DNA from: Achromobacter spanius
Lineage (GTDB): Bacteria > Pseudomonadota > Gammaproteobacteria > Burkholderiales > Burkholderiaceae_B
DNA length: 64,000 bases
NCBI RefSeq assembly: GCF_029637605.1
Contig: NZ_CP121261.1
Coordinates: 5,146,001 to 5,210,000, forward strand
Direction: 5' to 3'
Shown: positions 45,504 to 55,698 of the stretch, piece by piece
How the letters are laid out: every line of letters starts with the position of its first letter
Numbering within the stretch: position 1 is the stretch's first letter
Position numbers and translations under genes: made by a program
The notes under the pieces: generated by a model
Told to the model about the DNA's origin: nothing
Seen by the model: the letters and a program-made list of their open reading frames with translations, nothing else
Database searches by the model: none

Positions 45504-46196
45504 TCAGGCGACCGCGCTCTTGGCATGCTGTTCCAGCTTTTCCTTCAAGCCGGGCTCCAGCCGGAGCTGACGCGCCAATTCGTCCAGGTAGGCGCGTTCC
45601 ATATAGCTTTCCTCGTCCACGACGAGCAGGCTGGCCAAGTACATTTCCGCGGCCATTTCCGGCGTCTTGGCGGACTGGGCCACGGCAGCCGGGTCCAGCG
45701 GTCGCGACAATTCCGTTTCCAGCCACTGGCGGTCTTGGGCATCGGATGACAGCTTGGCCAATTCGGTTTCGAGCAGGCCGCGTTCTTCGGGGCCGATGTG
45801 GCCGTCGGCCTTGGCCGCGCCGATCATGGCGGTCAGCACGGCGTTGCTGTGTTGCTCGGCCTCGGGCGCGGGCAGGCGGTCCAGGGTTTGGGGCGGCGCG
45901 GCTTGTGCGCCACCGGCCTGGTTGCGCTGCCAGTCGCCATAAGCGCGATAGGCCAGCGCGCCCAGCGCCGCCATGCCGCCATACATGGCGACTTTGCCGC
46001 CGATCTTGCGTGCCTTCTTGCTGCCCATCAACAAGCCCAGCGCGCCTGCACCCAGCGCACCCCCACCCAGGCCGGTCAGGAACGAACCCTTGCCGCCTGC
46101 CGAGCCGCCCGTCGCGCCTTGCACGCGGTTGGTGGCGTCCGATAGCAGGCCTTGGCCCGATTGCAGCAATTGATCAAGAAGTTGTCTGGCGCTCAT
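45504..46196 (-). CDS. YebE/TerB-like inner-membrane protein (DUF533)
   Basis: A 230-residue protein: an N-terminal helix (ARQLLDQLLQSGQGLL), a glycine-rich membrane segment (about 38-60), then an alanine/glutamine linker and a C-terminal helical TerB-like domain (about 100-230) with the acidic motif GEAKADGHIGPEE-like AAKADGHIGPEERGL. Function unknown; Escherichia coli YebE is induced by envelope stress. Single-gene unit. Confidence 0.85.
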   Translation of the reverse strand: MSARQLLDQLLQSGQGLLSDATNRVQGATGGSAGGKGSFLTGLGGGALGAGALGLLMGSKKARKIGGKVAMYGGMAALGALAYRAYGDWQRNQAGGAQAAPPQTLDRLPAPEAEQHSNAVLTAMIGAAKADGHIGPEERGLLETELAKLSSDAQDRQWLETELSRPLDPAAVAQSAKTPEMAAEMYLASLLVVDEESYMERAYLDELARQLRLEPGLKEKLEQHAKSAVA

Positions 46197-46354
46197 GCGT
46201 CCCCCTAAGTCAGTTCATGAATTGCGGATAGGGATATCCGACCAGTGGTGTGCCAATAAGTTCAGCATTTCGTCAGGTGTGGATGACGCTGGCGGATGCT
46301 ACAAATTGGGCTTGCGGCATCCGCGACGGACACCGAACCCAGGAGAATGAATTC

Positions 46355-46753
46355 ATGAGCATCCGCGTCCACCAGAATGCGCCCGACACGTTGCAATTCA
46401 CCGCCACGGCCGAGGGCCACGACTTGCCGTTGGCGATGCCGCGGCCGCAAGGAGAAGGCCCCGATCCGCATGATTATTTCGACACCGCGCTGGGCGGATG
46501 CAAGGCGATGACGCTGATGGTCTACGCCCAGCGCAAGGAGCTGCCGCTGAAGTCGGTGGATGTGGAGGTGGTGCGCGACGCCAGCGAGGAGCGCAAGGGC
46601 GTGTATCGCCTGACGGCCAAGCTGACACTGCATGGCGACCTGTCAGACGCGCAGATTGATGAGCTTCTGGCGGTGGCCGAGAAATGCCCGATCCACAAGC
46701 TGATGACGGCGGTGGACGTGCAGGTGTCCACGTTGGTGGTACGGCCGGCTTGA
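46355..46753 (+). CDS. OsmC-family redox protein
   Basis: A 132-residue OsmC/YhfA-like protein with the two reactive cysteines Cys49 (GGCKAMT) and Cys111 (KCPIHKLM). Members reduce organic hydroperoxides using these thiols. AGGAGA before ATG 46355 fixes the start. It is convergent with fabI. Whether it is a peroxiredoxin or a YhfA-type protein of unknown role cannot be told here. Confidence 0.88.
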   Translation: MSIRVHQNAPDTLQFTATAEGHDLPLAMPRPQGEGPDPHDYFDTALGGCKAMTLMVYAQRKELPLKSVDVEVVRDASEERKGVYRLTAKLTLHGDLSDAQIDELLAVAEKCPIHKLMTAVDVQVSTLVVRPA

Positions 46754-46757
46754 GCTG

Positions 46758-46794
46758 GCCGTGGGGCGGGGGGAAAACCGCCCCGCCCCACGGC
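46758..46794. terminator. Hairpin between convergent osmC-like gene and fabI
   Basis: GCCGTGGGGCGGGG and CCCCGCCCCACGGC form a 14-bp stem around a 9-nt A-containing loop. No T-run follows; probably a bidirectional transcript end. Confidence 0.7.
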
Positions 46795-46799
46795 AAGTA

Positions 46800-47585
46800 T
46801 CAGCCTTCCATGCCCGGGACGACGGTCGAGAAGCCGGCGTCCACGTGGGTGATTTCGCCGGTGACGCCGGCGGCCAGGTCCGACAGCATGAACGCCGCTA
46901 CGTTGCCCACGTCGTCAATGGTGACGTTGCGGCGCAGCGGCGCCTGCGATTCCACGAACTTCAGGATGGACGAGAAGTCCTTGATGCCGCTTGCGGCCAG
47001 CGTCTTGATGGGACCGGCCGAAATGCCGTTGGCGCGAATGCCGCGCGGGCCCAGCGCCGTGGCCAGGTAGCGCACGCTGGCTTCCAGCGATGCCTTGGCC
47101 AGACCCATGGTGTTGTAGTTGGGAACCACACGCTCGGCACCCAGGTAGGTCAGGGTCAGCACCGACCCGTTGCGGCCTTCCATCAGCGGCAGCGCGGCCT
47201 TGGCCATGGCGGCAAAGCTGTAGGCGGAAATGTCGTGGGCGATGCGGAAGCCTTCACGCGACAAGCCGTCAAGGAAGTTGCCGGCGATGGCCTCGCGGGG
47301 GGCGAAGCCGATGGAATGCACCAGGCCGTCCAGGCCATCCCAATGCTGGGCCAGCTCGGTGAACGCGCCTTCAATCTGGCTGTCTTCGGCCACATCGCAA
47401 GGCAGCACGATCTTGCTGCCGAATTCTGCGGCGAATTCGACCACGCGATCCTTGAAGCGGTCGCCCACATAGGTGAACGCCAGTTCGGCGCCTTGCTGGT
47501 GACAGGCGCGCGCAATGCCGTAGGCGATGGATCGGTTTGAAAGCACTCCCGTAACGAGAATGCGCTTGCCGGCGAGAAAGCCCAT
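46800..47585 (-). CDS. fabI: Enoyl-[acyl-carrier-protein] reductase (NADH)
   Basis: A 261-residue short-chain dehydrogenase of type II fatty acid synthesis, catalysing the last reduction of each elongation cycle. The FabI-type cofactor loop [13 protein letters not shown] is at 13-25, and the catalytic set is Tyr147, Tyr157 and Lys164 in YNTMGLAK spacing. Normal length. It is the target of triclosan-type inhibitors in other species. Single gene between an osmC-like gene and mltD. Confidence 0.96.
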   Translation of the reverse strand: MGFLAGKRILVTGVLSNRSIAYGIARACHQQGAELAFTYVGDRFKDRVVEFAAEFGSKIVLPCDVAEDSQIEGAFTELAQHWDGLDGLVHSIGFAPREAIAGNFLDGLSREGFRIAHDISAYSFAAMAKAALPLMEGRNGSVLTLTYLGAERVVPNYNTMGLAKASLEASVRYLATALGPRGIRANGISAGPIKTLAASGIKDFSSILKFVESQAPLRRNVTIDDVGNVAAFMLSDLAAGVTGEITHVDAGFSTVVPGMEG

Positions 47586-47656
47586 GATGGTTCCTTTAGT
47601 TTTTTTCCTGCGGAAAGACCGCCCATTTTAAGGAGTTTGGCGGTATCCGCGTACGT

Positions 47657-47686
47657 GTAAAAACGGCGCCCACAGGGGGCGCCGTT
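47657..47686 (-). terminator. Terminator after mltD
   Basis: On the minus strand, AACGGCGCC pairs with GGCGCCGTT around a 7-nt loop, followed by TTTTTACAC. It separates mltD from fabI. Confidence 0.88.
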
Positions 47687-47708
47687 CTGTGGTGACGACT
47701 GGCGGATA

Positions 47709-49127
47709 TCAGCCGCGGGCGTTGGTGCCCGGCACACGCAAAGGGGTGCCGATCTTCAGGGCGCTGCCCTTGATGTTGTTCAGGGCGCGCAAGGCGTTGA
47801 CCGAGGTGCCGTACTGCTTGGCCAATGAGAACAGCGTGTCGCCCTGGCGGACCTTGTGGGTGCGCACATTGGGGCGGGCGCTGGCAACGCGGGCCGCGGG
47901 CGCCGGTGCGGCGCGGCCGCGCGGGGCGGCAGCCTTGTTGTCGGATGGCGCCTGCTCCAGTGCGCCCACCGGCGCTGCCAGTGACGCCAGTTGCACGCCA
48001 CCGTTGCCGGGGTCGCCGGGTACCAGCAGAGCCTGGCCCGACGCGGACTTCTGGCGCGAGCTGATGTCGTTGGTTTCGCGCAGTTCGGCCAGGGTCACGC
48101 CAAAACGCTTCGCGATCGAGGCGTAGGATTCGCCACGGCGCGAGTGATAGATCTTCCAGGCGCTCAGGTCGCCCTTGTAGTTCGTGAGGTTGGCGTTGAA
48201 GATTTCGACGCGGTCGGCCGGCAGCAGCAGGGTCGGGCCGTGATCGCCACGGATGACCGGGCGGTTGAACGACGGGTTCAGCGCCTTGAATTCGTCCAGC
48301 GGCATCTCGGCCAGCTTGGCGGCGATTTCAACGTCGATGTCGCTGTTCTTCTGCACCGTCACGAAGTAGGGCGTGTTGCCCACGGGGGGCAGCGACACCG
48401 CGTAGCGTTGCGGGTCGGCGATGATGTTCTTGATGGCCTGCAGCTTGGGCACGTAGTTGCGGGTTTCGCTGGGCATGTTCAAGGACAGGTAGTCCGTGTT
48501 CAAGCCGGCCGCTTCGTTCTTGGCCATGGCGCGTTGCACCGAGCCTTCGCCCCAGTTGTAGGAGGCCAGCGCCAGGTACCAGTCGCCCTGCATCTCAAAC
48601 AGCTTTTCCAGATAGTCCAGCGCGGCGTTGGTCGACGCGATGGGGTCGCGGCGTTCGTCACGCCACCAATCCTGCTTCAAGTTGAAGTGCTGGCCGGTGG
48701 CCGGCACGAACTGCCACAGGCCCGAAGCCTGGGCGCGCGACAGGGCGGTGGGGTTGTAGGCGCTTTCCACGAAGGGCAGCAGCGCCAACTCCGTCGGCAG
48801 TCCGCGGCGGTTGATTTCGTCGACGATGAAGTACAGGTACTTGCCCGCGCGTTCGGCCATGCGCTGAACGGACTCGGGGTGGGACGCGTAGTAGTCGGTC
48901 CACTGCTGCGAGAGCTCGGTGTTCAGGTTGGGGATGGCGAAACCGCGGCGGATGCGGTCCCAGGCGTCGCTCGGCGGGTTGGTCAGGTCAACCGTTCGGG
49001 ACGTATCCCGGGCGATGTAACGCCCTTGGGAATTGGTGGTGAGATTTTTACTGTCGGGGGCTTTCGTTCCTGCGCAACCGGCGAGGACTGCCACCATGAG
49101 TGGCAGAAGGAGTCGGGATAGATTCAT
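47709..49127 (-). CDS. mltD: Membrane-bound lytic murein transglycosylase D
   Basis: A 472-residue lipoprotein: lipobox LAGC with Cys18, a family 23 lytic transglycosylase domain (about 95-240, catalytic Glu121 in FVESAYNP, with ASGLWQF and YNWGEG motifs) and two LysM repeats (about 345-388 and 425-468). It cleaves glycan strands to 1,6-anhydro-muropeptides, the substrates recycled through AnmK. ATG 49127 is used because it starts the lipoprotein signal. It begins 7 nt after the gloB stop, so the two are cotranscribed. Confidence 0.94.
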   Translation of the reverse strand: MNLSRLLLPLMVAVLAGCAGTKAPDSKNLTTNSQGRYIARDTSRTVDLTNPPSDAWDRIRRGFAIPNLNTELSQQWTDYYASHPESVQRMAERAGKYLYFIVDEINRRGLPTELALLPFVESAYNPTALSRAQASGLWQFVPATGQHFNLKQDWWRDERRDPIASTNAALDYLEKLFEMQGDWYLALASYNWGEGSVQRAMAKNEAAGLNTDYLSLNMPSETRNYVPKLQAIKNIIADPQRYAVSLPPVGNTPYFVTVQKNSDIDVEIAAKLAEMPLDEFKALNPSFNRPVIRGDHGPTLLLPADRVEIFNANLTNYKGDLSAWKIYHSRRGESYASIAKRFGVTLAELRETNDISSRQKSASGQALLVPGDPGNGGVQLASLAAPVGALEQAPSDNKAAAPRGRAAPAPAARVASARPNVRTHKVRQGDTLFSLAKQYGTSVNALRALNNIKGSALKIGTPLRVPGTNARG

Positions 49128-49134
49128 CAGGCGG

Positions 49135-49956
49135 TCACTTGAAATCGTTCTTCCATTCACGCAGGGAGGCAAAGACCTCTACCGGCGTAGGTTGAGTGTG
49201 TCCGGCCCAGCTGGCTGCGGCACGGATGACGTCGACTTGCTGCGTACGCAGAAACGGGTTCGTCGCGCGTTCCTGGCCGATAGTCGACGGAAGCGTGGGA
49301 CGTCCTTCTGCACGTAATTGCTGGGCTCGCTGATACCACTGAAGCAGGGTGCGGTTGGCGGGATCCACAGCCAATGCCCAGCGCAAGTTCGCTAGAGTGT
49401 ACTCGTGCGCGCAAAAAACCTGTGTATCTGGCGGTAAAACAGAAAATTTTTCCAAGGATTCATGCATTTGCGCGGGAGTTCCCTCGAAAAGCCGACCGCA
49501 GCCCCCGGCAAACAGCGTGTCGCCACAGAACAGAACGGGTTCTATTCCGGCCGCCCGACCGGTGTAGGCAATGTGTCCGGCGGTGTGCCCCGGCACGTCC
49601 AGCACGCGCAGATCCAGATCCAGCTCGGGCAGCGCCACGCGGTCCCCTTCGGCCAACGCCACATCGCAGCGTGGCAGGCGTTCCCGAGCCGGACCGTATA
49701 CGGTAAGGTCCGCCATGCGTGACAATTCGAGAACACCACCCACATGGTCGCCATGATGGTGCGTGAGTAGAATGGCGCGCAGCCTCAAGCCTTCCTGCTC
49801 AAGCCATCGCAGTACCGGGCCCGCTTCACCGGGGTCCACCACGGCGGCGTTTTCGCCATGGACGATGGCCCAGATGTAGTTGTCGGTGAAGGCGGGTAGA
49901 GGCAAGACCGCGGCATGTTGCTCGCGGCCGCCTGCGGGGGCGGTCAAGGCTTGCAT
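49135..49956 (-). CDS. gloB: Hydroxyacylglutathione hydrolase (glyoxalase II)
   Basis: A 273-residue metallo-beta-lactamase-fold enzyme that hydrolyses lactoylglutathione to lactate and glutathione. Metal motif THHHGDH (65-71) and downstream ligands in PGHTAGHI, CGDTLFAGGCGRLFEGT and CAHEYTLANL are intact. ATG 49956 avoids overlap with the divergent methyltransferase gene starting at 49977. The gloB/methyltransferase/rnhA/dnaQ neighbourhood is conserved in many proteobacteria. Confidence 0.95.
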   Translation of the reverse strand: MQALTAPAGGREQHAAVLPLPAFTDNYIWAIVHGENAAVVDPGEAGPVLRWLEQEGLRLRAILLTHHHGDHVGGVLELSRMADLTVYGPARERLPRCDVALAEGDRVALPELDLDLRVLDVPGHTAGHIAYTGRAAGIEPVLFCGDTLFAGGCGRLFEGTPAQMHESLEKFSVLPPDTQVFCAHEYTLANLRWALAVDPANRTLLQWYQRAQQLRAEGRPTLPSTIGQERATNPFLRTQQVDVIRAAASWAGHTQPTPVEVFASLREWKNDFK

Positions 49957-49976
49957 GAGATCCGAAGGAATAGAAC

Positions 49977-50756
49977 GTGGCAGAAGAAACTCCGCCGATT
50001 GTAGAACTGGCCGAATGGTTCCAGACGCCACCGGGGCAGTACGCCCTGGCCTGGGAACGGGCCCAGTTCGACGCGGCTGTCGCGGATGTGTTTGGCTATT
50101 ATGCCTGGCAGGTCGGCCTGGCCGACATGAATCTGCTGCGTGCCAACCGCATGCCTTTCAAGGGCTACGTGGGAACGGAAACCCCCTCGGCGGAAAGCGT
50201 TGCTGACTGGCAGTCGCGGGTGGTGCTGGCCGAACCCGAGGCCCTGCCATTCGAATCGCAAAGCGTGGACCTGCTGATTCTGCCGCATGCCTTTGAATGC
50301 ACGCAGGACCCGCACAACGTCCTGCGCGAGGTCGAGCGCGTGCTGGTGCCGGAGGGGAGGGTCGTGATTTCCGGCTTCAACCCCTGGAGCATGTGGGGCG
50401 CGCGCACGCGCATGCCCGGCATGGAGCCCTGGCTGCCGCAACCTCCCTCGTCGCAAGTGTCGCTGCCGCGCCTGAAAGACTGGTTCAAGCTGCTGTCTCT
50501 TGAGGTCGAGGAAAGCCAGTTCGGCTGCTATGCGCCGGCCTGCCGCAGCGAAAAATGGCTGCAGCGCTGGGGCTTCCTGGAGTCGGCCGGCGCCCGCTGG
50601 TGGAGCGTGGGCGGGGCGGTATATATGGTGTCGGCCGTCAAGCGCGTGGCCGGCATGCGTATCATCGGGGCGCCCTGGAAGACCAAGCCCAAGCGCGCGC
50701 GCGCCGCCTCCGTGGTGGTCAACCGCCACGCGGACGACGGTGTCGACCCCTCTTGA
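49977..50756 (+). CDS. SAM-dependent methyltransferase
   Basis: A 259-residue class I methyltransferase-like protein of the type encoded between gloB and rnhA. The SAM-binding region is degenerate at motif I but the later [23 protein letters not shown] (in two halves) and the [21 protein letters not shown] segments are typical Methyltransf_11. It begins with GTG, with AAGGAA 8 nt upstream. Substrate unknown. It is followed by rnhA after 52 nt. Confidence 0.85.
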   Translation: MAEETPPIVELAEWFQTPPGQYALAWERAQFDAAVADVFGYYAWQVGLADMNLLRANRMPFKGYVGTETPSAESVADWQSRVVLAEPEALPFESQSVDLLILPHAFECTQDPHNVLREVERVLVPEGRVVISGFNPWSMWGARTRMPGMEPWLPQPPSSQVSLPRLKDWFKLLSLEVEESQFGCYAPACRSEKWLQRWGFLESAGARWWSVGGAVYMVSAVKRVAGMRIIGAPWKTKPKRARAASVVVNRHADDGVDPS

Positions 50757-50808
50757 GCGCGGCGCCGCGCGTTTTACTTTGCACGAACAAGGACTATCAA
50801 GCAGCACC

Positions 50809-51270
50809 ATGCAGGACAACAAAGCGATCGACCAGAAAGTGGAAATGTGGACCGACGGTGCCTGCAAGGGCAACCCGGGTCCGGGCGGCTGGGGCGTATT
50901 GCTGCGCGCGGGTGGCCACGAGAAAACCCTGCATGGCGGCGAACTCCAGACCACCAACAACCGCATGGAGCTCATGGCCGTCATTGAAGGCCTGCGGGCG
51001 CTCAAGCGCACTTGCGTCGTCACTATCCACACGGACTCGCAGTACGTGATGAAGGGCATGACCGAGTGGCTGGTGAACTGGAAGCGCCGTGGCTGGATGA
51101 CCGCGGAGAAGAAGCCGGTCAAGAACGCCGATCTGTGGCAGGCGCTGGACGAGCAGGTGCAGCGGCATCAGGTGTCGTGGCGTTGGGTGCGCGGCCACAC
51201 GGGCGACGAGGGCAACGAGCGGGCCGACCAGTTGGCGAATCTGGGCGTGGAAGTGGCCCGGCGGGCCTGA
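50809..51270 (+). CDS. rnhA: Ribonuclease HI
   Basis: A 154-residue RNase H1 removing RNA from RNA-DNA hybrids. Catalytic carboxylates are in [11 protein letters not shown] (Asp16), NNRMELMAV and HTDSQYV, with the final aspartate in ERADQLAN. Normal length. Followed by a hairpin terminator and, unusually, an RND pump operon before dnaQ. Confidence 0.97.
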   Translation: MQDNKAIDQKVEMWTDGACKGNPGPGGWGVLLRAGGHEKTLHGGELQTTNNRMELMAVIEGLRALKRTCVVTIHTDSQYVMKGMTEWLVNWKRRGWMTAEKKPVKNADLWQALDEQVQRHQVSWRWVRGHTGDEGNERADQLANLGVEVARRA

Positions 51271-51290
51271 AGACATCGGGAAATACCCTG

Positions 51291-51320
51291 AAATCCGCCT
51301 GGAGAGGCGGATTTAGTTCT
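51291..51320 (+). terminator. Terminator after rnhA
   Basis: AAATCCGCCT-GGAG-AGGCGGATTT, a 10-bp stem with 4-nt loop, followed by AGTTCTTTC. Confidence 0.7.
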
Positions 51321-51459
51321 TTCATCCGGCTTCTGGATTGTTCCAGTATGTAAGTCCGGGTGCTACAGTGCCTTCCCCATTCCAGTTCCTGCGGCGTCGT
51401 ACCAGTGGGGAATTCGGCGTGCGCCGCATCATAGCCACCTTCCACCGCCACATTCGCGC

Positions 51460-52545
51460 ATGAAAAAAGCTGTACTGCTGGCCGCTGTTGCGGCCGGGTT
51501 GGCCGCGGGGGCCGCATTGGGCGTTTTTGTGCCGCGATGGCTGGCGCCCGGCGCAACCCCGTCCGCTCAGAACGCCGCCCAGCCGGTTGCCGCGCCTGCC
51601 GCACCCGTTCGGGTCGAGGTTGCCGCCGTCAAGGAAATTCCATTCGCGCGCGGCCTGTCCGCCGTGGGAAGCTTGCGATCGGATGAATCCGTCGTGTTGC
51701 GGCCGGAAGTGGCGGGGCGGATCCAAGCCATTGAATTCAAGGAAGGCCAGCCGGTGACCCGGGGCCAGGTGCTGATCCGGCTGGACGATTCCGTGCCGCG
51801 CGCCGAATTGGCGCAGGCGCGCGCCAACTTGACGCTGGCGCAAAGTCATTACCGGCGTGCCGTGGAGTTGCAGGGCAAGGGTTTCGTCAGTCAGCAGGCG
51901 CGCGACGAGTCCGCCAGCACACTGAAAGTGCAGGAGGCGGCCGTGGCGTTGGCGCAGGCGCGCCTGGACAAGATGACGATTTTGGCGCCGTTTGCCGGCA
52001 TCGTGGGCTTGCGCAGCGTGTCCGTGGGCGACTACGTCAACCAGGGGCAGGACCTGGCGCCGCTGGAAGCGATCGACCCCTTGAAAGTGGACTTTCGCGT
52101 GCCCGAAATGTACTTGAGCAAGGTGCGCGTGGGCCAGCAACTGACGCTGCGCCTGGACGCGTTGCCGGGGCAAGAGCGCCAAGGCCAGGTCTATGCTGTC
52201 AGCCCGTTGGTTGACGCGGGCGGCCGGTCCATCCTGCTGCGCGCCACGGTTAACAACAATGACGCGGTGCTGCGCCCGGGCATGTTCGCGCGCGTGCAGT
52301 TGATGTTCAATCAGGACAAGGCGCTGGTGGCGCCGGAAGCCGCATTGTCGCCGTCGGGTGAAACGCAGTACGTTTACCGGGTCAAGGACGGCAAGGCTGA
52401 AAAGCGCGAAGTCACCATCGGCGAGCGCCGCGAAGGCCGCGTGGAAATCCTGACTGGCGTGGCGGTGGGCGACCAGCTTGTGGTGGCGGGCATACAGCGC
52501 GTGACGGACGGCGCCGCCGTCAACGTCGTCGGCGGCGGCTCGTGA
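51460..52545 (+). CDS. RND efflux pump periplasmic adaptor (membrane fusion protein)
   Basis: A 361-residue HlyD/AcrA-type adaptor. One N-terminal membrane helix (about 3-25) and no lipobox; barrel-sandwich halves around VAGRIQAIEFKEGQPV and ILAPFAGIVGLRSVSVGDYV flank a coiled coil (about 115-165). The beta-barrel and membrane-proximal domains follow. It links the RND permease encoded downstream to an outer-membrane channel, which is not encoded nearby. Confidence 0.92.
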   Translation: MKKAVLLAAVAAGLAAGAALGVFVPRWLAPGATPSAQNAAQPVAAPAAPVRVEVAAVKEIPFARGLSAVGSLRSDESVVLRPEVAGRIQAIEFKEGQPVTRGQVLIRLDDSVPRAELAQARANLTLAQSHYRRAVELQGKGFVSQQARDESASTLKVQEAAVALAQARLDKMTILAPFAGIVGLRSVSVGDYVNQGQDLAPLEAIDPLKVDFRVPEMYLSKVRVGQQLTLRLDALPGQERQGQVYAVSPLVDAGGRSILLRATVNNNDAVLRPGMFARVQLMFNQDKALVAPEAALSPSGETQYVYRVKDGKAEKREVTIGERREGRVEILTGVAVGDQLVVAGIQRVTDGAAVNVVGGGS

Positions 52546-52578
52546 GCGCGGCCCCTCTCTCTTTTTAGCGGTGACGCA

Positions 52579-55500
52579 ATGCGTATCTCGGAAACCTGCA
52601 TCAAGCGGCCGGTGTTTGCGTCGGTACTGTCGCTGATCATTGTCCTGATTGGGCTGATCTCGTATTCGCGCCTGACGGTGCGCGAATATCCGAAGATCGA
52701 CGAACCCATTGTTTCGGTGGATACGACCTACAAGGGCGCCTCGCCCGAGGTGATCGAATCCCAGGTGACCAAGCCGCTGGAAGACCAGTTGGCCGGCATC
52801 GAGGGCGTAAACGTGATGACCTCGCGCAGCCGCTCCGAACGCAGCCTGATCAACATCAAGTTCAACCTGTCTCGCGACCCCGACGCGGCGGCCGCGGAAG
52901 TGCGCGACAAAGTCTCGCGCGCACGGCGCTTTTTGCCCGATGAGATCGACGAGCCCATCATCGGCAAGGTCGAGGCTGATTCCCAACCCATCATGTACAT
53001 CGCGGTGGAAGCGGGGTCGTATTCGGCGATCCAGACGTCCGACTACATCAACCGCTACATCAAGACCCGGCTGTCCGTGCTGCCGGGGGCGGCGGAAGTG
53101 CGTGTGTTTGGTGAACGCCTGCCGTCCATGCGCATCTACGTGGACCGCGACAAGCTGGCCGCCTACGGCTTGACCGTGCAAGACGTGGAAGCCGCGCTGC
53201 GCAGCCAGAACGTGGAGATTCCGGCCGGGCGCATTGAATCGCGGGCCCGCGAGTTTTCGGTGGTGTCATCGACCGACCTGCAAACGCCTGCGCAGTTCGA
53301 AGACGTGATTGTCGCAAACGTGAAGGGTTACCCGGTACGCCTGCGCGACGTTTCCACGGTAGAGATCGGCGCGGCCAACGACCGCATACTGTCGCGCTTC
53401 AACGGCAAGCCCGCCATCAATATCGGGCTCACCAAGCAATCCACCGCCAACCCGCTTGAGCTTTCCAAGGCGGCTCGCGAGGAGGTGGCGCGACTGAACG
53501 AAACGCTGCCGGCGGGCATGAAGCTGAACATCGCCTACGACTCGTCGGTGTTCATCGAGCGTTCCATCGATTCCGTGTTCCACACCATCGGCGAAGCCAT
53601 CGTCCTGGTGGTGCTGGTGATCTTTTTCTTTTTGCGTAATCTGCGCGCCAGCATCATCCCCATCGTCACCATTCCTGTGTCGCTGGTGGGGGCCTGCGCG
53701 CTGATGTACCTGTTCGGCTTCTCGATCAACACGCTCACGCTGCTGGCCATGGTGCTGGCCATCGGGCTGGTGGTGGATGACGCCATCGTAGTGCTGGAAA
53801 ACATTTTCCGGCACATCGAGGAAGGCATGCCGCGCAAGGAAGCGGCGCTGCGAGGGTCCAAGGAAATCGGCTTCGCCGTGGTGGCCATGACGATGACGCT
53901 GGTGACCGTTTACGCGCCGTTGGCGTTTGCCACGGGCCGCACCGGGCGGCTGTTCATTGAATTCGCGTTGGCGCTGGCCGGCGCGGTGCTGGTCTCGGGT
54001 TTCGTGGCCCTGACGCTGACACCCATGATGTGCTCGGTGCTGCTGCGCCATAAAAGCAGCCACAACCGCTGGTACAACCTCATCGAAGGCTGGCTTAACG
54101 CCTGGAGCAACGGCTATCGCCGCCTGCTGGGCGCGTCGCTGCGTCATCGTTGGCTGGTGGTGGTGATTGGCGTGGCGGTGGCGGCGGGCAGCGGCGTGCT
54201 GTTCAAGGTCGTCAAAAGTGAATTGGCGCCTGTGGAAGACCGTGGCGTGGTGTTCGGCATCGTCAATGCGCCCGAAGGCGCCACGCTGAATTACACGCTG
54301 GACAGCATGCTGGGCATCGAGAAGTTCTATGCAAATATTCCCGAGGCCAGCGGCAGTCAGGTCACGGTGGGCTTTCCCACCGTGACGGACGGCACCGCGA
54401 TTCTGCGTCTGAAGCCCTGGGAAGAGCGCAGCCGCAAGCAGCAGGAAATCACCCGGCTGTTGCAGCCGCAATTCGCTTCCCTGCCGGGCGTGCGGGCATT
54501 TCCCACCAACCCGCCATCACTGGGCCAGTCCGCCCGGTCCAAGCCGATCGAATTCATCATCATGAGCCAGGCGTCCTACCCGGAATTGGCGCGTCTGACC
54601 GAGGTCTTCCTGACCGAGCTGCGCAAGTATCCCGGCCTGCTCAACCTGGATACGGACCTGCGCTTGAACACCCCCGAATTGCGGGTGCGGGTGGACCGCG
54701 ACAAGATGGCCGACGTGGGCGCCAACGTGGACACCGTGGGCCGCACGCTGGAGTCCATGTTGGGCGGGCGCCAGGTCACGCGCTACAAGGACGAGGGCGA
54801 GCAGTACGACGTGATTGTGCAGGTCACGCCACGCGACCGCGCCAACCCCACTGATATTTCCGGCATCTACGTGCGGGCGCGCGATGGCAGCATGGTGCAG
54901 TTGGACAACCTGCTGGGCGTGCATGAAGGCGTGTCGCCGCAGTCGCTGAACCACTTCAACCGTCTGCGCGCGGTCAAGATCGATGCGGCGGTCGCGCCGG
55001 GCTACGCGCTGGGCGAAGTGCTGACGCACATGCACCAGGTGGCGCGCGACGTGCTGCCCAACACCATCATCACGGACCTGGATGGCCAGTCGCGCGAGTT
55101 CCGCGATTCATCGGGCAGCATTTACCTGGTCTTTGGCATGGCGCTGGCCTTCATCTACCTGGTGCTGGCCGCGCAATTCGAAAGCTGGCGCAACCCCTTC
55201 ATCATCATGTTGTCGGTGCCGCTGTCCATGACGGGAGCGCTGCTGGCGCTGTGGTTGACGGGCGGCACGCTGTCGATTTACAGCCAGATCGGCCTGATCA
55301 CGCTGGTGGGCTTGATTACCAAGCACGGCATTCTGATCGTGGAGTTCACCAACCAGTTGCGCGACGAAGGCAAGGAACTGTTCACCGCGGTGATCGAGGC
55401 CAGCGTGCTGCGGCTGCGCCCCATTTTGATGACGACGGGGGCGATGGTGCTGGGCACCGTGCCGCTGGCCTTGTCCACGGGGGCCGGGGCAGAATCGCGC

Positions 55501-55695
55501 CAGCAGATCGGCTGGGTGCTGGTGGGTGGGCTGTTGCTGGGTACACTACTGACCTTGTTCGTCGTGCCGGTGGCCTATACGCTGATTGCCACCGCACGCA
55601 AGAAACCCGGCCACGCCGGTAGCGCGGAGCACCCGCCGGCCCACCCGCCGGGCGCCCACACGCCGCCGTCTTCGGCCAATGCAGCGTCGGAATAA
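52579..55695 (+). CDS. RND efflux pump inner-membrane transporter (HAE-1/AcrB type)
   Basis: A 1038-residue proton-driven exporter with two sets of six membrane helices and two large periplasmic loops. TM4 contains the proton-relay pair in GLVVDDAIVVLENI; N-terminal MRISETCIKRPVFASVLSL is typical. The adaptor gene precedes it by 33 nt; no TolC-type gene follows. dnaQ starts 3 nt after its stop, an unusual fusion of an efflux operon with a replication gene. Substrates unknown. Confidence 0.93.
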   Translation: MRISETCIKRPVFASVLSLIIVLIGLISYSRLTVREYPKIDEPIVSVDTTYKGASPEVIESQVTKPLEDQLAGIEGVNVMTSRSRSERSLINIKFNLSRDPDAAAAEVRDKVSRARRFLPDEIDEPIIGKVEADSQPIMYIAVEAGSYSAIQTSDYINRYIKTRLSVLPGAAEVRVFGERLPSMRIYVDRDKLAAYGLTVQDVEAALRSQNVEIPAGRIESRAREFSVVSSTDLQTPAQFEDVIVANVKGYPVRLRDVSTVEIGAANDRILSRFNGKPAINIGLTKQSTANPLELSKAAREEVARLNETLPAGMKLNIAYDSSVFIERSIDSVFHTIGEAIVLVVLVIFFFLRNLRASIIPIVTIPVSLVGACALMYLFGFSINTLTLLAMVLAIGLVVDDAIVVLENIFRHIEEGMPRKEAALRGSKEIGFAVVAMTMTLVTVYAPLAFATGRTGRLFIEFALALAGAVLVSGFVALTLTPMMCSVLLRHKSSHNRWYNLIEGWLNAWSNGYRRLLGASLRHRWLVVVIGVAVAAGSGVLFKVVKSELAPVEDRGVVFGIVNAPEGATLNYTLDSMLGIEKFYANIPEASGSQVTVGFPTVTDGTAILRLKPWEERSRKQQEITRLLQPQFASLPGVRAFPTNPPSLGQSARSKPIEFIIMSQASYPELARLTEVFLTELRKYPGLLNLDTDLRLNTPELRVRVDRDKMADVGANVDTVGRTLESMLGGRQVTRYKDEGEQYDVIVQVTPRDRANPTDISGIYVRARDGSMVQLDNLLGVHEGVSPQSLNHFNRLRAVKIDAAVAPGYALGEVLTHMHQVARDVLPNTIITDLDGQSREFRDSSGSIYLVFGMALAFIYLVLAAQFESWRNPFIIMLSVPLSMTGALLALWLTGGTLSIYSQIGLITLVGLITKHGILIVEFTNQLRDEGKELFTAVIEASVLRLRPILMTTGAMVLGTVPLALSTGAGAESRQQIGWVLVGGLLLGTLLTLFVVPVAYTLIATARKKPGHAGSAEHPPAHPPGAHTPPSSANAASE

Positions 55696-55698
55696 GTC

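Noticed and set aside
51322..53181. 600-codon minus-strand frame opposite the RND adaptor and transporter
   Set aside because: Antisense shadow; both efflux proteins have complete family motifs.
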